The notes under the pieces: model-generated | Seen by the model: the letters and a program-made list of their open reading frames with translations, nothing else | Databases searched by the model: none | Told to the model about the DNA's origin: nothing | Shown: positions 1 to 11,430 of the stretch, one piece after another | How positions within the stretch are numbered: position 1 is the first letter of the stretch | Layout of the letters: the number at the start of each line of letters is the position of its first letter | DNA from: Bos javanicus | Lineage: Eukaryota; Chordata; Mammalia; Artiodactyla; Bovidae | Direction: 5' to 3' | NCBI RefSeq assembly: GCF_032452875.1 | Contig: NW_026893842.1 | Coordinates: forward strand, 248,001-312,000 | Length of the DNA stretch: 64,000 nt | Translations under genes and position numbers: made by a program

Positions 1-320
1 CACGTGGCTATCATGCACTGATCACGTGACTGCGCATGCACTGATGACGTGGCTGTTCGGGCACTGATCACGTGTTTATCAGGCAGTGATCAGTGACTGA
101 CAGGCGCTGATCAGGGGACTGTGCACGCACTGATCAGGTGGCTGATCAGGAACTGACCACCTGACTGCGCATGCAGTGATCACGTGGCTGGTCGTTCACT
201 GATCACGTGTTTATCATACGGTGATCACGTGACTGAGAGGCGCTGATCACGTGACTGTGCCGTCAGTGATCACGTGGCTGAGCAGGCACTGATATCGTGA
301 CTGAGCATGCACTGATCATG
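1..320 (+). repeat. Partial satellite segment before LTR 1
   Basis: The window opens at the fourth base of a class A monomer in the 134-bp block and runs through the usual monomer order to the LTR junction at GATCATG|TGCCGGG. It differs from most units in reading CCTGACTGCGC rather than CCTGACCGCGC near 166-175. The array therefore continues upstream of the window. Confidence 0.9.
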
Positions 321-920
321 TGCCGGGAGCCGGGGAGGCATTCCACTCTGGACAAAGGTCATGAGGAAGGAGGCTCGGCATACGCAAATGCGGGATCGAG
401 CCTCAGGAGTCCACCCGGATATTCTCGAGCATCTCCCCCCAAAAAACCAGAGTCTGCCTACTGTATTGCTTTGTGCTCTCACCTCTGATTTCACTGGGGG
501 CTGTCCCCCACCACCATCTCGCTCTCTCTGTCAAAGAGTTAACTTACAGCTCCAATTCATAAAGTTCCTTGTCATTCTTCCCTTTAACTTCCAGCTGAGT
601 CTCCATCTGGAGCGCGGAACCCACCACGCTTACTAATTATGCCTGGGCTGCTAAGACCCACTCGAGAAGGTGTCTAGGGTGAGGCACCTTTCGCTATTCG
701 AGAGGGCGCCTGCGGCCTACGTAAGTGGTGCAAACTTCTTGTCTTGAAGTTTGATTGGTCTTCCGCGTAAACCAAGCTACTCAGTCTCTTTTCTCCACCG
801 AATTTTCCTACTGAGCTCTCCTCATACTATTATTCTTGACATCTCTGATTAGCATATAAATAGTCGCCTAGGCCATCTCTCCTTCGAATACCCTGGATCA
901 GTTGGGGCTGGTCCCCGGCA
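321..920 (+). mobile_element. ERV LTR copy 1 (ERVK/class II-like)
   Basis: This 600 bp LTR begins TGCCGGGAGCC and ends TCCCCGGCA, giving a perfect 7-bp terminal inverted repeat. It has an inverted CCAAT (ATTGG, 754-758) and a TATAAATA box (855-862). A tRNA-Lys3-like primer site follows at 923-940. The tract is C6A6 followed by the ccag form. The unit is only 1185 bp long. TGCCGGGAGCC-type ends and a Lys primer site suggest a betaretrovirus-like ERVK; the family name was not verified. No gag, pro, pol or env sequence is present. Confidence 0.88.
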
Positions 921-1505
921 GGTGGCGACCGAACAGGGACCTCAGGATGCAATACTCAAAGAGCTGAGCAGACACGAACCACGCAATCAGCAGGAAATAA
1001 GCATGGAGCTCAGCAGTGACGAATCATGCTGCTCAACTGGCAATAATCAAGCACGTGACCAGGCAGGAATCACGCAGCTCAGCTGGCAATTGTCATGCAG
1101 ATGAGCCGGGAGGAATCACGCAGCTCAGCAGGCCCTGATCACCTGACTCTGCAGGCACTGATCACGTGGCTGATCAAGTACAGATCACGTGACTGAGCAT
1201 GCACTGATCACGTGGCTGATCATGCACTGATCACATGGCTCATCATGCACTGATCACGTGTTTATCAGGCAATGATCAGTGACTGACAGGCGCTGATCAG
1301 GGGACTGTTCACGCACTGATCGGTGGCTGATCAGGAACTGACCACCTGACCGCGCATGCAGTGATCACGTGGCTGGTCGTTCACTGATCCCGTGTTTATC
1401 ATACAGTGATCACGTGACTGAGAGGCGCTGATCACGTGACTGTGTGGTCAGTGATCACGTGGCTGAGCAGGCACTGATATCGTGACTGAGCATGCACTGA
1501 TCATG
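921..1505 (+). repeat. Shortened satellite segment of unit 1
   Basis: Relative to a full unit this segment lacks about 226 bp: one 46-bp class B dimer, two class A monomers (46 bp) and one 134-bp block. Private changes include GAGCCGGGAGG (usual GAGCCGGCAGG), CACCTGACTC, AAGTACAG, CTGTTCACG and a one-base loss giving GATCGGTGG. Confidence 0.85.
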
Positions 1506-2107
1506 TGCCGGGAGCCGGGGAGGCATTCCACTCTGGACAAAGGTCATGAGGAAGGAGGCTCGGCATACGCAAATGCGGGATCGAGCCTCAGGAGTCCACC
1601 CGGATATTCTCGAGCATCTCCCCCCCCAAAAAACCAGAGTCTGCCTACTGTATTGGTTTGTGCTCTCACCTCTGATTTCACTGGGGGCTGTCCCCCACCA
1701 CCATCTCGCTCTCTCTGTCAAAGAGTTAACTTACAGATCCAATTCATAAAGTTCCTTGTCATTCTTCCCTTTAACTTCCAGCTGAGTCTCCATCTGGAGC
1801 GCGGAACCCACCACGCTTACTAATTATGCCTGGGCTGCTAAGACCCACTCGAGAAGGTGTCTAGGGTGAGGCACCTTTCGCTATTCGAGAGGGCGCCTGC
1901 GGCCTACGTAAGTGGTGCAAACTTCTTGTCTTGAAGTTTGATTGGTCTTCCGCGTAAACCAAGCTACTCAGTCTCTTTTCTCCACCGAATTTTCCTACTG
2001 AGCTCTCCTCATACTATTATTCTTGACATCTCTGATTAGCATATAAATAGTCGCCTAGGCCATCTCTCCTTCGAATACCCTGGATCAGTTGGGGCTGGTC
2101 CCCGGCA
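1506..2107 (+). mobile_element. ERV LTR copy 2
   Basis: 602 bp with tract C8A6 and the ccag form. Private substitutions are TATTGGTTTG (usual TATTGCTTTG) and ACAGATCCAA (usual ACAGCTCCAA). The unit is 1367 bp. Confidence 0.88.
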
Positions 2108-2872
2108 GGTGGCGACCGAACAGGGACCTCAGGAGGCAATACTCAAAGAGCTGAGCAGACACGAACCACGCAATCAGCAGGCAATAAGCATGGAGCTCAG
2201 CAGTGACGAATCATGCTGCTCAACTGGCAATAATCAAGCACGTGACCAGGCAGGAATCACGCAGCTCAGCTGGCAATTGTCAAGCAGATGAGCCGGCAGG
2301 AATCACGCAGCTCAGCAGGCCCTGATCACGTGACTCTGCAGGCACTGATCACGTGGCTGATCAAGTCCAGATCACGTGACTGAGCATGCACTGATCACGT
2401 GGCTATCATGCACTGATGACGTGACTGCGCATGCACTGATGACGTGGCTGATCAGGCACTGATCACATGGCTCATCATGCACTGATCACGTGTTTATCAG
2501 GCAATGATCAGTGACTGACAGGCGCTGATCATGGGACTGTGCACGCACTGATCACGTGGCTATCATGCACTGATCACGTGACTGCGCATGCACTGATGAC
2601 GTGGCTGTTCGGGCACTGATCACGTGTTTATCAGGCAGTGATCAGTGACTGACAGGCGCTGATCAGGGGACTGTGCACGCACTGATCAGGTGGCTGATCA
2701 GGAACTGACCACCTGACCGCGCATGCAGTGATCACGTGGCTGGTCGTTCACTGATCACGTGTTTATCATACGGTGATCACGTGACTGAGAGGCGCTGATC
2801 ACGTGACTGTGCCGTCAGTGATCACGTGGCTGAGCAGGCACTGATATCGTGACTGAGCATGCACTGATCATG
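2108..2872 (+). repeat. Satellite segment of unit 2, one 46-bp dimer short
   Basis: The core AATCACGCAGCTCAG occurs twice instead of three times after the primer site, so one 46-bp class B dimer is missing. This explains the 1367 bp unit length. The class A part has both the 157 and 134 bp blocks. Confidence 0.85.
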
Positions 2873-3472
2873 TGCCGGGAGCCGGGGAGGCATTCCACTC
2901 TGGACAAAGGTCATGAGGAAGGAGGCTCGGCATACGCAAATGCGGGATCGAGCCTCAGGAGTCCACCCGGATATTCTCGAGCATCTCCCCCAAAAAAACC
3001 AGAGTCTGCCTACTGTATTGCTTTGTGCTCTCACCTCTGATTTCACTGGGGGCTGTCCCCCACCACCATCTCGCTCTCTCTGTCAAAGAGTTAACTTACA
3101 GCTCCAATTCATAAAGTTCCTTGTCATTCTTCCCTTTAACTTCCAGCTGAGTCTCCATCTGGAGCGCGGAACCCACCACGCTTACTAATTATGCCTGGGC
3201 TGCTAAGACCCACTCGAGAAGGTGTCTAGGGTGAGGCACCTTTCGCTATTCGAGAGGGCGCCTGCGGCCTACGTAAGTGGTGCAAACTTCTTGTCTTGAA
3301 GTTTGATTGGTCTTCCGCGTAAACCAAGCTACTCAGTCTCTTTTCTCCACCGAATTTTCCTACTGAGCTCTCCTCATACTATTATTCTTGACATCTCTGA
3401 TTAGCATATAAATAGTCGCCTAGGCCATCTCTCCTTCGAATACCCTGGATCAGTTGGGGCTGGTCCCCGGCA
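2873..3472 (+). mobile_element. ERV LTR copy 3
   Basis: 600 bp with tract C5A7 and the ccag form. The same combination recurs only in copy 10 among the LTRs compared. The unit is 1438 bp. Confidence 0.88.
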
Positions 3473-4310
3473 GGTGGCGACCGAACAGGGACCTCAGGAG
3501 GCAATACTCAAAGAGCTGAGCAGACACGAACCACGCAATCAGCAGGCAATAAGCATGGAGCTCAGCAGTGACGAATCATGCTGCTCAACTGGCAATAATC
3601 AAGCACGTGACCAGGCAGGAATCACGCAGCTCAGCTGGCAATTGTCAAGCAGATGAGCCGACAGGAATCACGCAGCTCAGATGGCAATTGTCATGCAGAT
3701 GAGCCGGCAGGAATCACGCAGCTCAGCAGGCCCTGATCACGTGACTCTGCAGGCACTGATCACGTGGCTGATCAAGTCCAGATCACGTGACTGAGCATGC
3801 ACTGATCACGTGGCTATCATGCACTGATGACGTGACTGCGCATGCACTGATGACGTGGCTGATCAGGCACTGATCACATGGCTCATCATGCACTGATCAC
3901 GTGTTTATCAGGCAATGATCAGTGACTGACAGGCGCTGATCATGGGACTGTGCACGCACTGATCACGTGGCTGATCATGCACTGATCACGCACTGATCAC
4001 GCATGCACTGATCACGTGACTGCGCATGCACTGATGACGTGGCTGTTCGGGCACTGATCACGTGTTTATCAGGCAGTGATCAGTGACTGACAGGCGCTGA
4101 TCAGGGGACTGTGCACGCACTGATCAGGTGGCTGATCAGGAACTGACCACCTGACCGCGCATGCAGTGATCACGTGGCTGGTCGTTCACTGATCACGTGT
4201 TTATCATACGGTGATCACGTGACTGAGAGGCGCTGATCACGTGACTGTGCCGTCAGTGATCACGTGGCTGAGCAGGCACTGATATCGTGACTGAGCATGC
4301 ACTGATCATG
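3473..4310 (+). repeat. Longest satellite segment (unit 3), 27-bp gain
   Basis: Between about 3960 and 4020 the usual CACTGATCACG core is iterated with an 11-bp spacing and then a 15-bp spacing, adding 26 bp. The neighbouring CTGATCATG keeps a G that most units lack. This is a local slippage-like expansion of the short repeat. Confidence 0.8.
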
Positions 4311-4911
4311 TGCCGGGAGCCGGGGAGGCATTCCACTCTGGACAAAGGTCATGAGGAAGGAGGCTCGGCATACGCAAATGCGGGATCGAGCCTCAGGAGT
4401 CCACCCGGATATTCTCGAGCATCTCCCCCCAAAAAAACCAGAGTCTGCCTACTGTATTGCTTTGTGCTCTCACCTCTGATTTCACTGGGGGCTGTCCCCC
4501 ACCACCATCTCGCTCTCTCTGTCAAAGAGTTAACTTACAGCTCCAATTCATAAAGTTCCTTGTCATTCTTCCCTTTAACTTCCAGCTGAGTCTCCATCTG
4601 GAGCGCGGAACCCACCACGCTTACTAATTATGCCTGGGCTGCTAAGACCCACTCGAGAAGGTGTCTAGGGTGAGGCACCTTTCGCTATTCGAGAGGGCGC
4701 CTGCGGCCTACGTAAGTGGTGCAAACTTCTTGTCTTGAAGTTTGATTGGTCTTCCGCGTAAACCAAGCTACTCAGTCTCTTTTCTCCACCGAATTTTCCT
4801 ACTGAGCTCTCCTCATACTATTATTCTTGACATCTCTGATTAGCATATAAATAGTCGCCTAGGCCATCTCTCCTTCGAATACCCTGGATCAGTTGGGGCT
4901 GGTCCCCGGCA
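4311..4911 (+). mobile_element. ERV LTR copy 4
   Basis: 601 bp with tract C6A7 and the ccag form. It is followed by a shortened satellite segment (unit 1209 bp). Confidence 0.88.
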
Positions 4912-5519
4912 GGTGGCGACCGAACAGGGACCTCAGGAGGCAATACTCAAAGAGCTGAGCAGACACGAACCACGCAATCAGCAGGCAATAAGCATGGAGC
5001 TCAGCAGTGACGAATCATGCTGCTCAACTGGCAATAATCAAGCACGTGACCAGGCAGGAATCACGCAGCTCAGCTGGCAATTGTCATGCAGATGAGCCGG
5101 CAGGAATCACGCAGCTCAGCAGGCCCTGATCACGTGACTCTGCAGGCACTGATCACGTGGCTGATCAAGTCCAGATCACGTGACTGAGCATGCACTGATC
5201 ACGTGGCTATCATGCACTGATGACGTGACTGCGCATGCACTGATGACGTGGCTGATCGGGCACTGATCACGTGTTTATCAGGCAGTGATCAGTGACTGAC
5301 AGGCGCTGATCAGGGGACTGTGCACGCACTGATCAGGTGGCTGATCAGGAACTGACCACCTGACCGCGCATGCAGTGATCACGTGGCTGGTCGTTCACTG
5401 ATCACGTGTTTATCATACGGTGATCACGTGACTGAGAGGCGCTGATCACGTGACTGTGCCGTCAGTGATCACGTGGCTGAGCAGGCACTGATATCGTGAC
5501 TGAGCATGCACTGATCATG
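4912..5519 (+). repeat. Satellite segment of unit 4, 203-bp deletion
   Basis: It lacks 46 bp (one class B dimer) plus 157 bp (one of the two duplicated class A blocks). The join is at ATGACGTGGCTG, the sequence shared by the two blocks, as expected from unequal exchange or intra-array deletion. Confidence 0.85.
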
Positions 5520-6120
5520 TGCCGGGAGCCGGGGAGGCATTCCACTCTGGACAAAGGTCATGAGGAAGGAGGCTCGGCATACGCAAATGCGGGATCGAGC
5601 CTCAGGAGTCCACCCGGATATTCTCGAGCATCTCCCCCCAAAAAAACCAGAGTCTGCCTACTGTATTGCTTTGTGCTTTCACCTCTGATTTCACTGGGGG
5701 CTGTCCCCCACCACCATCTCGCTCTCTCTGTCAAAGAGTTAACTTACAGCTCCAATTCATAAAGTTCCTTGTCATTCTTCCCTTTAACTTCCAGCTGAGT
5801 CTCCATCTGGAGCGCGGAACCCACCACGCTTACTAATTATGCCTGGGCTGCTAAGACCCACTCGAGAAGGTGTCTAGGGTGAGGCACCTTTCGCTATTCG
5901 AGAGGGCGCCTGCGGCCTACGTAAGTGGTGCAAACTTCTTGTCTTGAAGTTTGATTGGTCTTCCGCGTAAACCAAGCTACTCAGTCTCTTTTCTCCACCG
6001 AATTTTCCTACTGAGCTCTCCTCATACTATTATTCTTGACATCTCTGATTAGCATATAAATAGTCGCCTAGGCCATCTCTCCTTCGAATACCCTGGATCA
6101 GTTGGGGCTGGTCCCCGGCA
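5520..6120 (+). mobile_element. ERV LTR copy 5
   Basis: 601 bp with tract C6A7 and the ccag form. It has a private GTGCTTTCACC (usual GTGCTCTCACC). The unit is 1412 bp, and the following dimer has the CAGATGGC variant. Confidence 0.88.
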
Positions 6121-6931
6121 GGTGGCGACCGAACAGGGACCTCAGGAGGCAATACTCAAAGAGCTGAGCAGACACGAACCACGCAATCAGCAGGCAATAA
6201 GCATGGAGCTCAGCAGTGACGAATCATGCTGCTCAACTGGCAATAATCAAGCACGTGACCAGGCAGGAATCACGCAGCTCAGCTGGCAATTGTCAAGCAG
6301 ATGAGCCGACAGGAATCACGCAGCTCAGATGGCAATTGTCATGCAGATGAGCCGGCAGGAATCACGCAGCTCAGCAGGCCCTGATCACGTGACTCTGCAG
6401 GCACTGATCACGTGGCTGATCAAGTCCAGATCACGTGACTGAGCATGCACTGATCACGTGGCTATCATGCACTGATGACGTGACTGCGCATGCACTGATG
6501 ACGTGGCTGATCAGGCACTGATCACATGGCTCATCATGCACTGATCACGTGTTTATCAGGCAATGATCAGTGACTGACAGGCGCTGATCATGGGACTGTG
6601 CACGCACTGATCACGTGGCTATCATGCACTGATCACGTGACTGCGCATGCACTGATGACGTGGCTGTTCGGGCACTGATCACGTGTTTATCAGGCAGTGA
6701 TCAGTGACTGACAGGCGCTGATCAGGGGACTGTGCACGCACTGATCAGGTGGCTGATCAGGAACTGACCACCTGACTGCGCATGCAGTGATCACGTGGCT
6801 GGTCGTTCACTGATCACGTGTTTATCATACGGTGATCACGTGACTGAGAGGCGCTGATCACGTGACTGTGCCGTCAGTGATCACGTGGCTGAGCAGGCAC
6901 TGATATCGTGACTGAGCATGCACTGATCATG

Positions 6932-7532
6932 TGCCGGGAGCCGGGGAGGCATTCCACTCTGGACAAAGGTCATGAGGAAGGAGGCTCGGCATACGCAAAT
7001 GCGGGATCGAGCCTCAGGAGTCCACCCGGATATTCTCGAGCATCTCCCCCCAAAAAAACCGGAGTCTGCCTACTGTATTGCTTTGTGCTCTCACCTCTGA
7101 TTTCACTGGGGGCTGTCCCCCACCACCATCTCGCTCTCTCTGTCAAAGAGTTAACTTACAGCTCCAATTCATAAAGTTCCTTGTCATTCTTCCCTTTAAC
7201 TTCCAGCTGAGTCTCCATCTGGAGCGCGGAACCCACCACGCTTACTAATTATGCCTGGGCTGCTAAGACCCACTCGAGAAGGTGTCTAGGGTGAGGCACC
7301 TTTCGCTATTCGAGAGGGCGCCTGCGGCCTACGTAAGTGGTGCAAACTTCTTGTCTTGAAGTTTGATTGGTCTTCCGCGTAAACCAAGCTACTCAGTCTC
7401 TTTTCTCCACCGAATTTTCCTACTGAGCTCTCCTCATACTATTATTCTTGACATCTCTGATTAGCATATAAATAGTCGCCTAGGCCATCTCTCCTTCGAA
7501 TACCCTGGATCAGTTGGGGCTGGTCCCCGGCA
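6932..7532 (+). mobile_element. ERV LTR copy 6
   Basis: 601 bp with tract C6A7. This is the first copy with the ccgg form that dominates the rest of the window. The unit is 1142 bp, the shortest here. Confidence 0.88.
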
Positions 7533-8073
7533 GGTGGCGACCGAACAGGGACCTCAGGAGGCAATACTCAAAGAGCTGAGCAGACACGAACCACGCAATC
7601 AGCAGGCAATAAGCATGGAGCTCAGCAGTGACGAATCATGCTGCTCAACTGGCAATAATCAAGCACGTGACCAGGCAGGAATCACGCAGCTCAGCTGGCA
7701 ATTGTCAAGCAGATGAGCCGACAGGAATCACGCAGCTCAGCTGGCAATTGTCATGCAGATGAGCCGGCAGGAATCACGCAGCTCAGATGGCAATTGTCAT
7801 GCAGATGAGCCGGCAGGAATCACGCAGCTCATCAGGCACTGATCACGTGACTGAGCATGCACTGATCACGTGGCTATCATGCACTGATCACGTGACTGCG
7901 CATGCACTGATGACGTGGCTGATCAGGCACTGATCACATGGCTCATCATGCACTGATCACGTGTTTATCAGGCAATGATCAGTGACTGACAGGCGCTGAT
8001 CATGTGACTGTGCACGCACTGATCACGTGGCTGATCATGCACTGATCACGTGACTGAGCATGCACTGATCATG
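7533..8073 (+). repeat. Rearranged satellite segment of unit 6
   Basis: It carries four AATCACGCAGCTCA cores (three is usual), so the class B dimer is expanded. The class A part is strongly truncated: the whole second block and the usual monomers before the LTR are gone. The 23 bases before LTR 7 read GATCACGTGACTGAGC, not the usual GATATCGTGACTGAGC. Net loss is 270 bp. Confidence 0.82.
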
Positions 8074-8675
8074 TGCCGGGAGCCGGGGAGGCATTCCACT
8101 CTGGACAAAGGTCATGAGGAAGGAGGCTCGGCATACGCAAATGCGGGATCGAGCCTCAGGAGTCCACCCGGATATTCTCGAGCATCTCCCCCCCCAAAAA
8201 AACGGAGTCTGCCTACTGTATTGCTTTGTGCTCTCACCTCTGATTTCACTGGGGGCTGTCCCCCACCACCATCTCGCTCTCTCTGTCAAAGAGTTAACTT
8301 ACAGCTCCAATTCATAAAGTTCCTTGTCATTCTTCCCTTTAACTTCCAGCTGAGTCTCCATCTGGAGCGCGGAACCCACCACGCTTACTAATTATGCCTG
8401 GGCTGCTAAGACCCACTCGAGAAGGTGTCTAGGGTGAGGCACCTTTCGCTATTCGAGAGGGCGCCTGCGGCCTACGTAAGTGGTGCAAACTTCTTGTCTT
8501 GAAGTTTGATTGGTCTTCCGCGTAAACCAAGCTACTCAGTCTCTTTTCTCCACCGAATTTTCCTACTGAGCTCTCCTCATACTATTATTCTTGACATCTC
8601 TGATTAGCATATAAATAGTCGCCTAGGCCATCTCTCCTTCGAATACCCTGGATCAGTTGGGGCTGGTCCCCGGCA
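8074..8675 (+). mobile_element. ERV LTR copy 7
   Basis: 602 bp with tract C8A7 followed by a single C (cgg). It stands on an atypical left flank. The following class B block has GGCGATACTC instead of GGCAATACTC. Confidence 0.87.
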
Positions 8676-9418
8676 GGTGGCGACCGAACAGGGACCTCAG
8701 GAGGCGATACTCAAAGAGCTGAGCAGACACGAACCACGCAATCAGCAGGCAATAAGCATGGAGCTCAGCAGTGACGAATCATGCTGCTCAACTGGCAATA
8801 ATCAAGCACGTGACCAGGCAGGAATCACGCAGCTCAGCTGGCAATTGTCAAGCAGATGAGCCGACAGGAATCACGCAGCTCAGATGGCAATTGTCATGCA
8901 GATGAGCCGGCAGGAATCACGCAGCTCAGCAGGCCCTGATCACGTGATTCTGCAGGCACTGATCACGTGGCTATCATGCACTGAAGACGTGACTGCGCAT
9001 GCACTGATGACGTGGCTGATCAGGCACTGATCACATGGCTCATCATGCACTGATCACGTGTTTATCAGGCAATGATCAGTGACTGACAGGCGCTGATCAT
9101 GGGACTGATCACGCACTGATCACGTGACTGCGCATGCACTGATGACCTGGCTGTTCGGGCACTGATCACGTGTTTATCAGGCAGTGATCAGTGACTGACA
9201 GGCGCTGATCAGGGGACTGTGCACGCACTGATCAGGTGGCTGATCAGGAACTGACCACCTGACGGCGCATGCAGTGATCACGTGGCTGGTCGTTCACTGA
9301 TCACGTGATTATCATACGGTGATCACGTGACTGAGAGGCGCTGATCACGTGACTGTGCCGTCAGTGATCACGTGGCTGAGCAGGCACTGATATCGTGACT
9401 GAGCATGCACTGATCATG
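8676..9418 (+). repeat. Satellite segment of unit 7, 68-bp loss
   Basis: It lacks two class A monomers (46 bp) after GTGATTCTGCAGG and a 22-bp monomer in the middle (GGGACTGATCACGC junction). Private changes include CTGAAGACG, GATGACCTGG and GTGATTATC. Confidence 0.82.
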
Positions 9419-10019
9419 TGCCGGGGGCCGGGGAGGCATTCCACTCTGGACAAAGGTCATGAGGAAGGAGGCTCGGCATACGCAAATGCGGGATCGAGCC
9501 TCAGGAGTCCACCCGGATATTTTCGAGCATCTCCCCCCAAAAAAACCGGAGTCTGCCTACTGTATTGCTTTGTGCTCTCACCTCTGATTTCACTGGGGGC
9601 TGTCCCCCACCACCATCTCGCTCTCTCTGTCAAAGAGTTAACTTACAGCTCCAATTCATAAAGTTCCTTGTCATTCTTCCCTTTAACTTCCAGCTGAGTC
9701 TCCATCTGGAGCGCGGAACCCACCACGCTTACTAATTATGCCTGGGCTGCTAAGACCCACTCGAGAAGGTGTCTAGGGTGAGGCACCTTTCGCTATTCGA
9801 GAGGGCGCCTGCGGCCTACGTAAGTGGTGCAAACTTCTTGTCTTGAAGTTTGATTGGTCTTCCGCGTAAACCAAGCTACTCAGTCTCTTTTCTCCACCGA
9901 ATTTTCCTACTGAGCTCTCCTCATACTATTATTCTTGACATCTCTGATTAGCATATAAATAGTCGCCTAGGCCATCTCTCCTTCGAATACCCTGGATCAG
10001 TTGGGGCTGGTCCCCGGCA
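9419..10019 (+). mobile_element. ERV LTR copy 8
   Basis: 601 bp with tract C6A7 and the ccgg form. Private changes are CGGGGGCCGG near the 5' end and GATATTTTCGAG. The unit is 1412 bp. Confidence 0.88.
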
Positions 10020-10830
10020 GGTGGCGACCGAACAGGGACCTCAGGAGGCAATACTCAAAGAGCTGAGCAGACACGAACCACGCAATCAGCAGGCAATAAG
10101 CATGGAGCTCAGCAGTGACGAATCATGCTGCTCAACTGGCAATAATCAAGCACGTGACCAGGCAGGAATCACGCAGCTCAGCTGGCAATTGTCAAGCAGA
10201 TGAGCCGACAGGAATCACGCAGCTCAGATGGCAATTGTCATGCAGATGAGCCGGCAGGAATCACGCAGCTCAGCAGGCCCTGATCACGTGACTCTGCAGG
10301 CACTGATCACGTGGCTGATCAAGTCCAGATCACGTGACTGAGCATGCACTGATCACGTGGCTATCATGCACTGATGACGTGACTGCGCATGCACTGATGA
10401 CGTGGCTGATCAGGCACTGATCACATGGCTCATCATGCACTGATCACGTGTTTATCAGGCAATGATCAGTGACTGACAGGCGCTGATCATGGGACTGTGC
10501 ACGCACTGATCACGTGGCTATCATGCACTGATCACGTGACTGCGCATGCACTGATGACGTGGCTGTTCGGGCACTGATCACGTGTTTATCAGGCAGTGAT
10601 CAGTGACTGACAGGCGCTGATCAGGGGACTGTGCACGCACTGATCAGGTGGCTGATCAGGAACTGACCACCTGACCGCGCATGCAGTGATCACGTGGCTG
10701 GTCGTTCACTGATCACGTGTTTATCATACGGTGATCACGTGACTGAGAGGCGCTGATCACGTGACTGTGCCGTCAGTGATCACGTGGCTGAGCAGGCACT
10801 GATATCGTGACTGAGCATGCACTGATCATG

Positions 10831-11430
10831 TGCCGGGAGCCGGGGAGGCATTCCACTCTGGACAAAGGTCATGAGGAAGGAGGCTCGGCATACGCAAATG
10901 CGGGATCGAGCCTCAGGAGTCCACCCGGATATTCTCGAGCATCTCCCCCCAAAAAAACCGAGTCTGCCTACTGTATTGCTTTGTGCTCTCACCTCTGATT
11001 TCACTGGGGGCTGTCCCCCACCACCATCTCGCTCTCTCTGTCAAAGAGTTAACTTACAGCTCCAATTCATAAAGTTCCTTGTCATTCTTCCCTTTAACTT
11101 CCAGCTGAGTCTCCATCTGGAGCGCGGAACCCACCACGCTTACTAATTATGCCTGGGCTGCTAAGACCCACTCGAGAAGGTGTCTAGGGTGAGGCACCTT
11201 TCGCTATTCGAGAGGGCGCCTGCGGCCTACGTAAGTGGTGCAAACTTCTTGTCTTGAAGTTTGATTGGTCTTCCGCGTAAACCAAGCTACTCAGTCTCTT
11301 TTCTCCACCGAATTTTCCTACTGAGCTCTCCTCATACTATTATTCTTGACATCTCTGATTAGCATATAAATAGTCGCCTAGGCCATCTCTCCTTCGAATA
11401 CCCTGGATCAGTTGGGGCTGGTCCCCGGCA
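10831..11430 (+). mobile_element. ERV LTR copy 9
   Basis: 600 bp with tract C6A7 followed by CCGAG, one G short of the usual form. The unit is 1208 bp. Confidence 0.88.

Noticed and set aside
378..400. Octamer-like ACGCAAATG in the LTR U3
   Set aside because: It has one mismatch to ATGCAAAT and no supporting context, so it is too weak to annotate.
297..488. Recurrent + strand open frames beginning at the GTG before each LTR (63-113 codons) and overlapping frames of 66-91 codons
   Set aside because: They start in satellite and run through the LTR U3. Their ends shift whenever the C/A tract changes by one base, and they have no recognisable domain. They recur only because the unit recurs.
270..494. 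Recurrent - strand open frames of 74-88 codons
   Set aside because: They are antisense shadows across the LTR 5' part and its satellite flank, with variable ends that depend on the C/A tract and no domain signal.
923..940. Primer-binding site as a chance product of the satellite monomer
   Set aside because: Only its right half resembles a monomer. A 17/18 match at the correct spacing from a TG...CA LTR is better explained as retroviral, although the junction remains blurred.
922..1104. Recurrent 60-codon + strand frame after each LTR
   Set aside because: It starts with GTG overlapping the primer-binding site and then reads through 23-bp monomers, whose length is not a multiple of three. It is Gln/Ser-rich by composition, has no domain, and is broken by a stop in unit 16.
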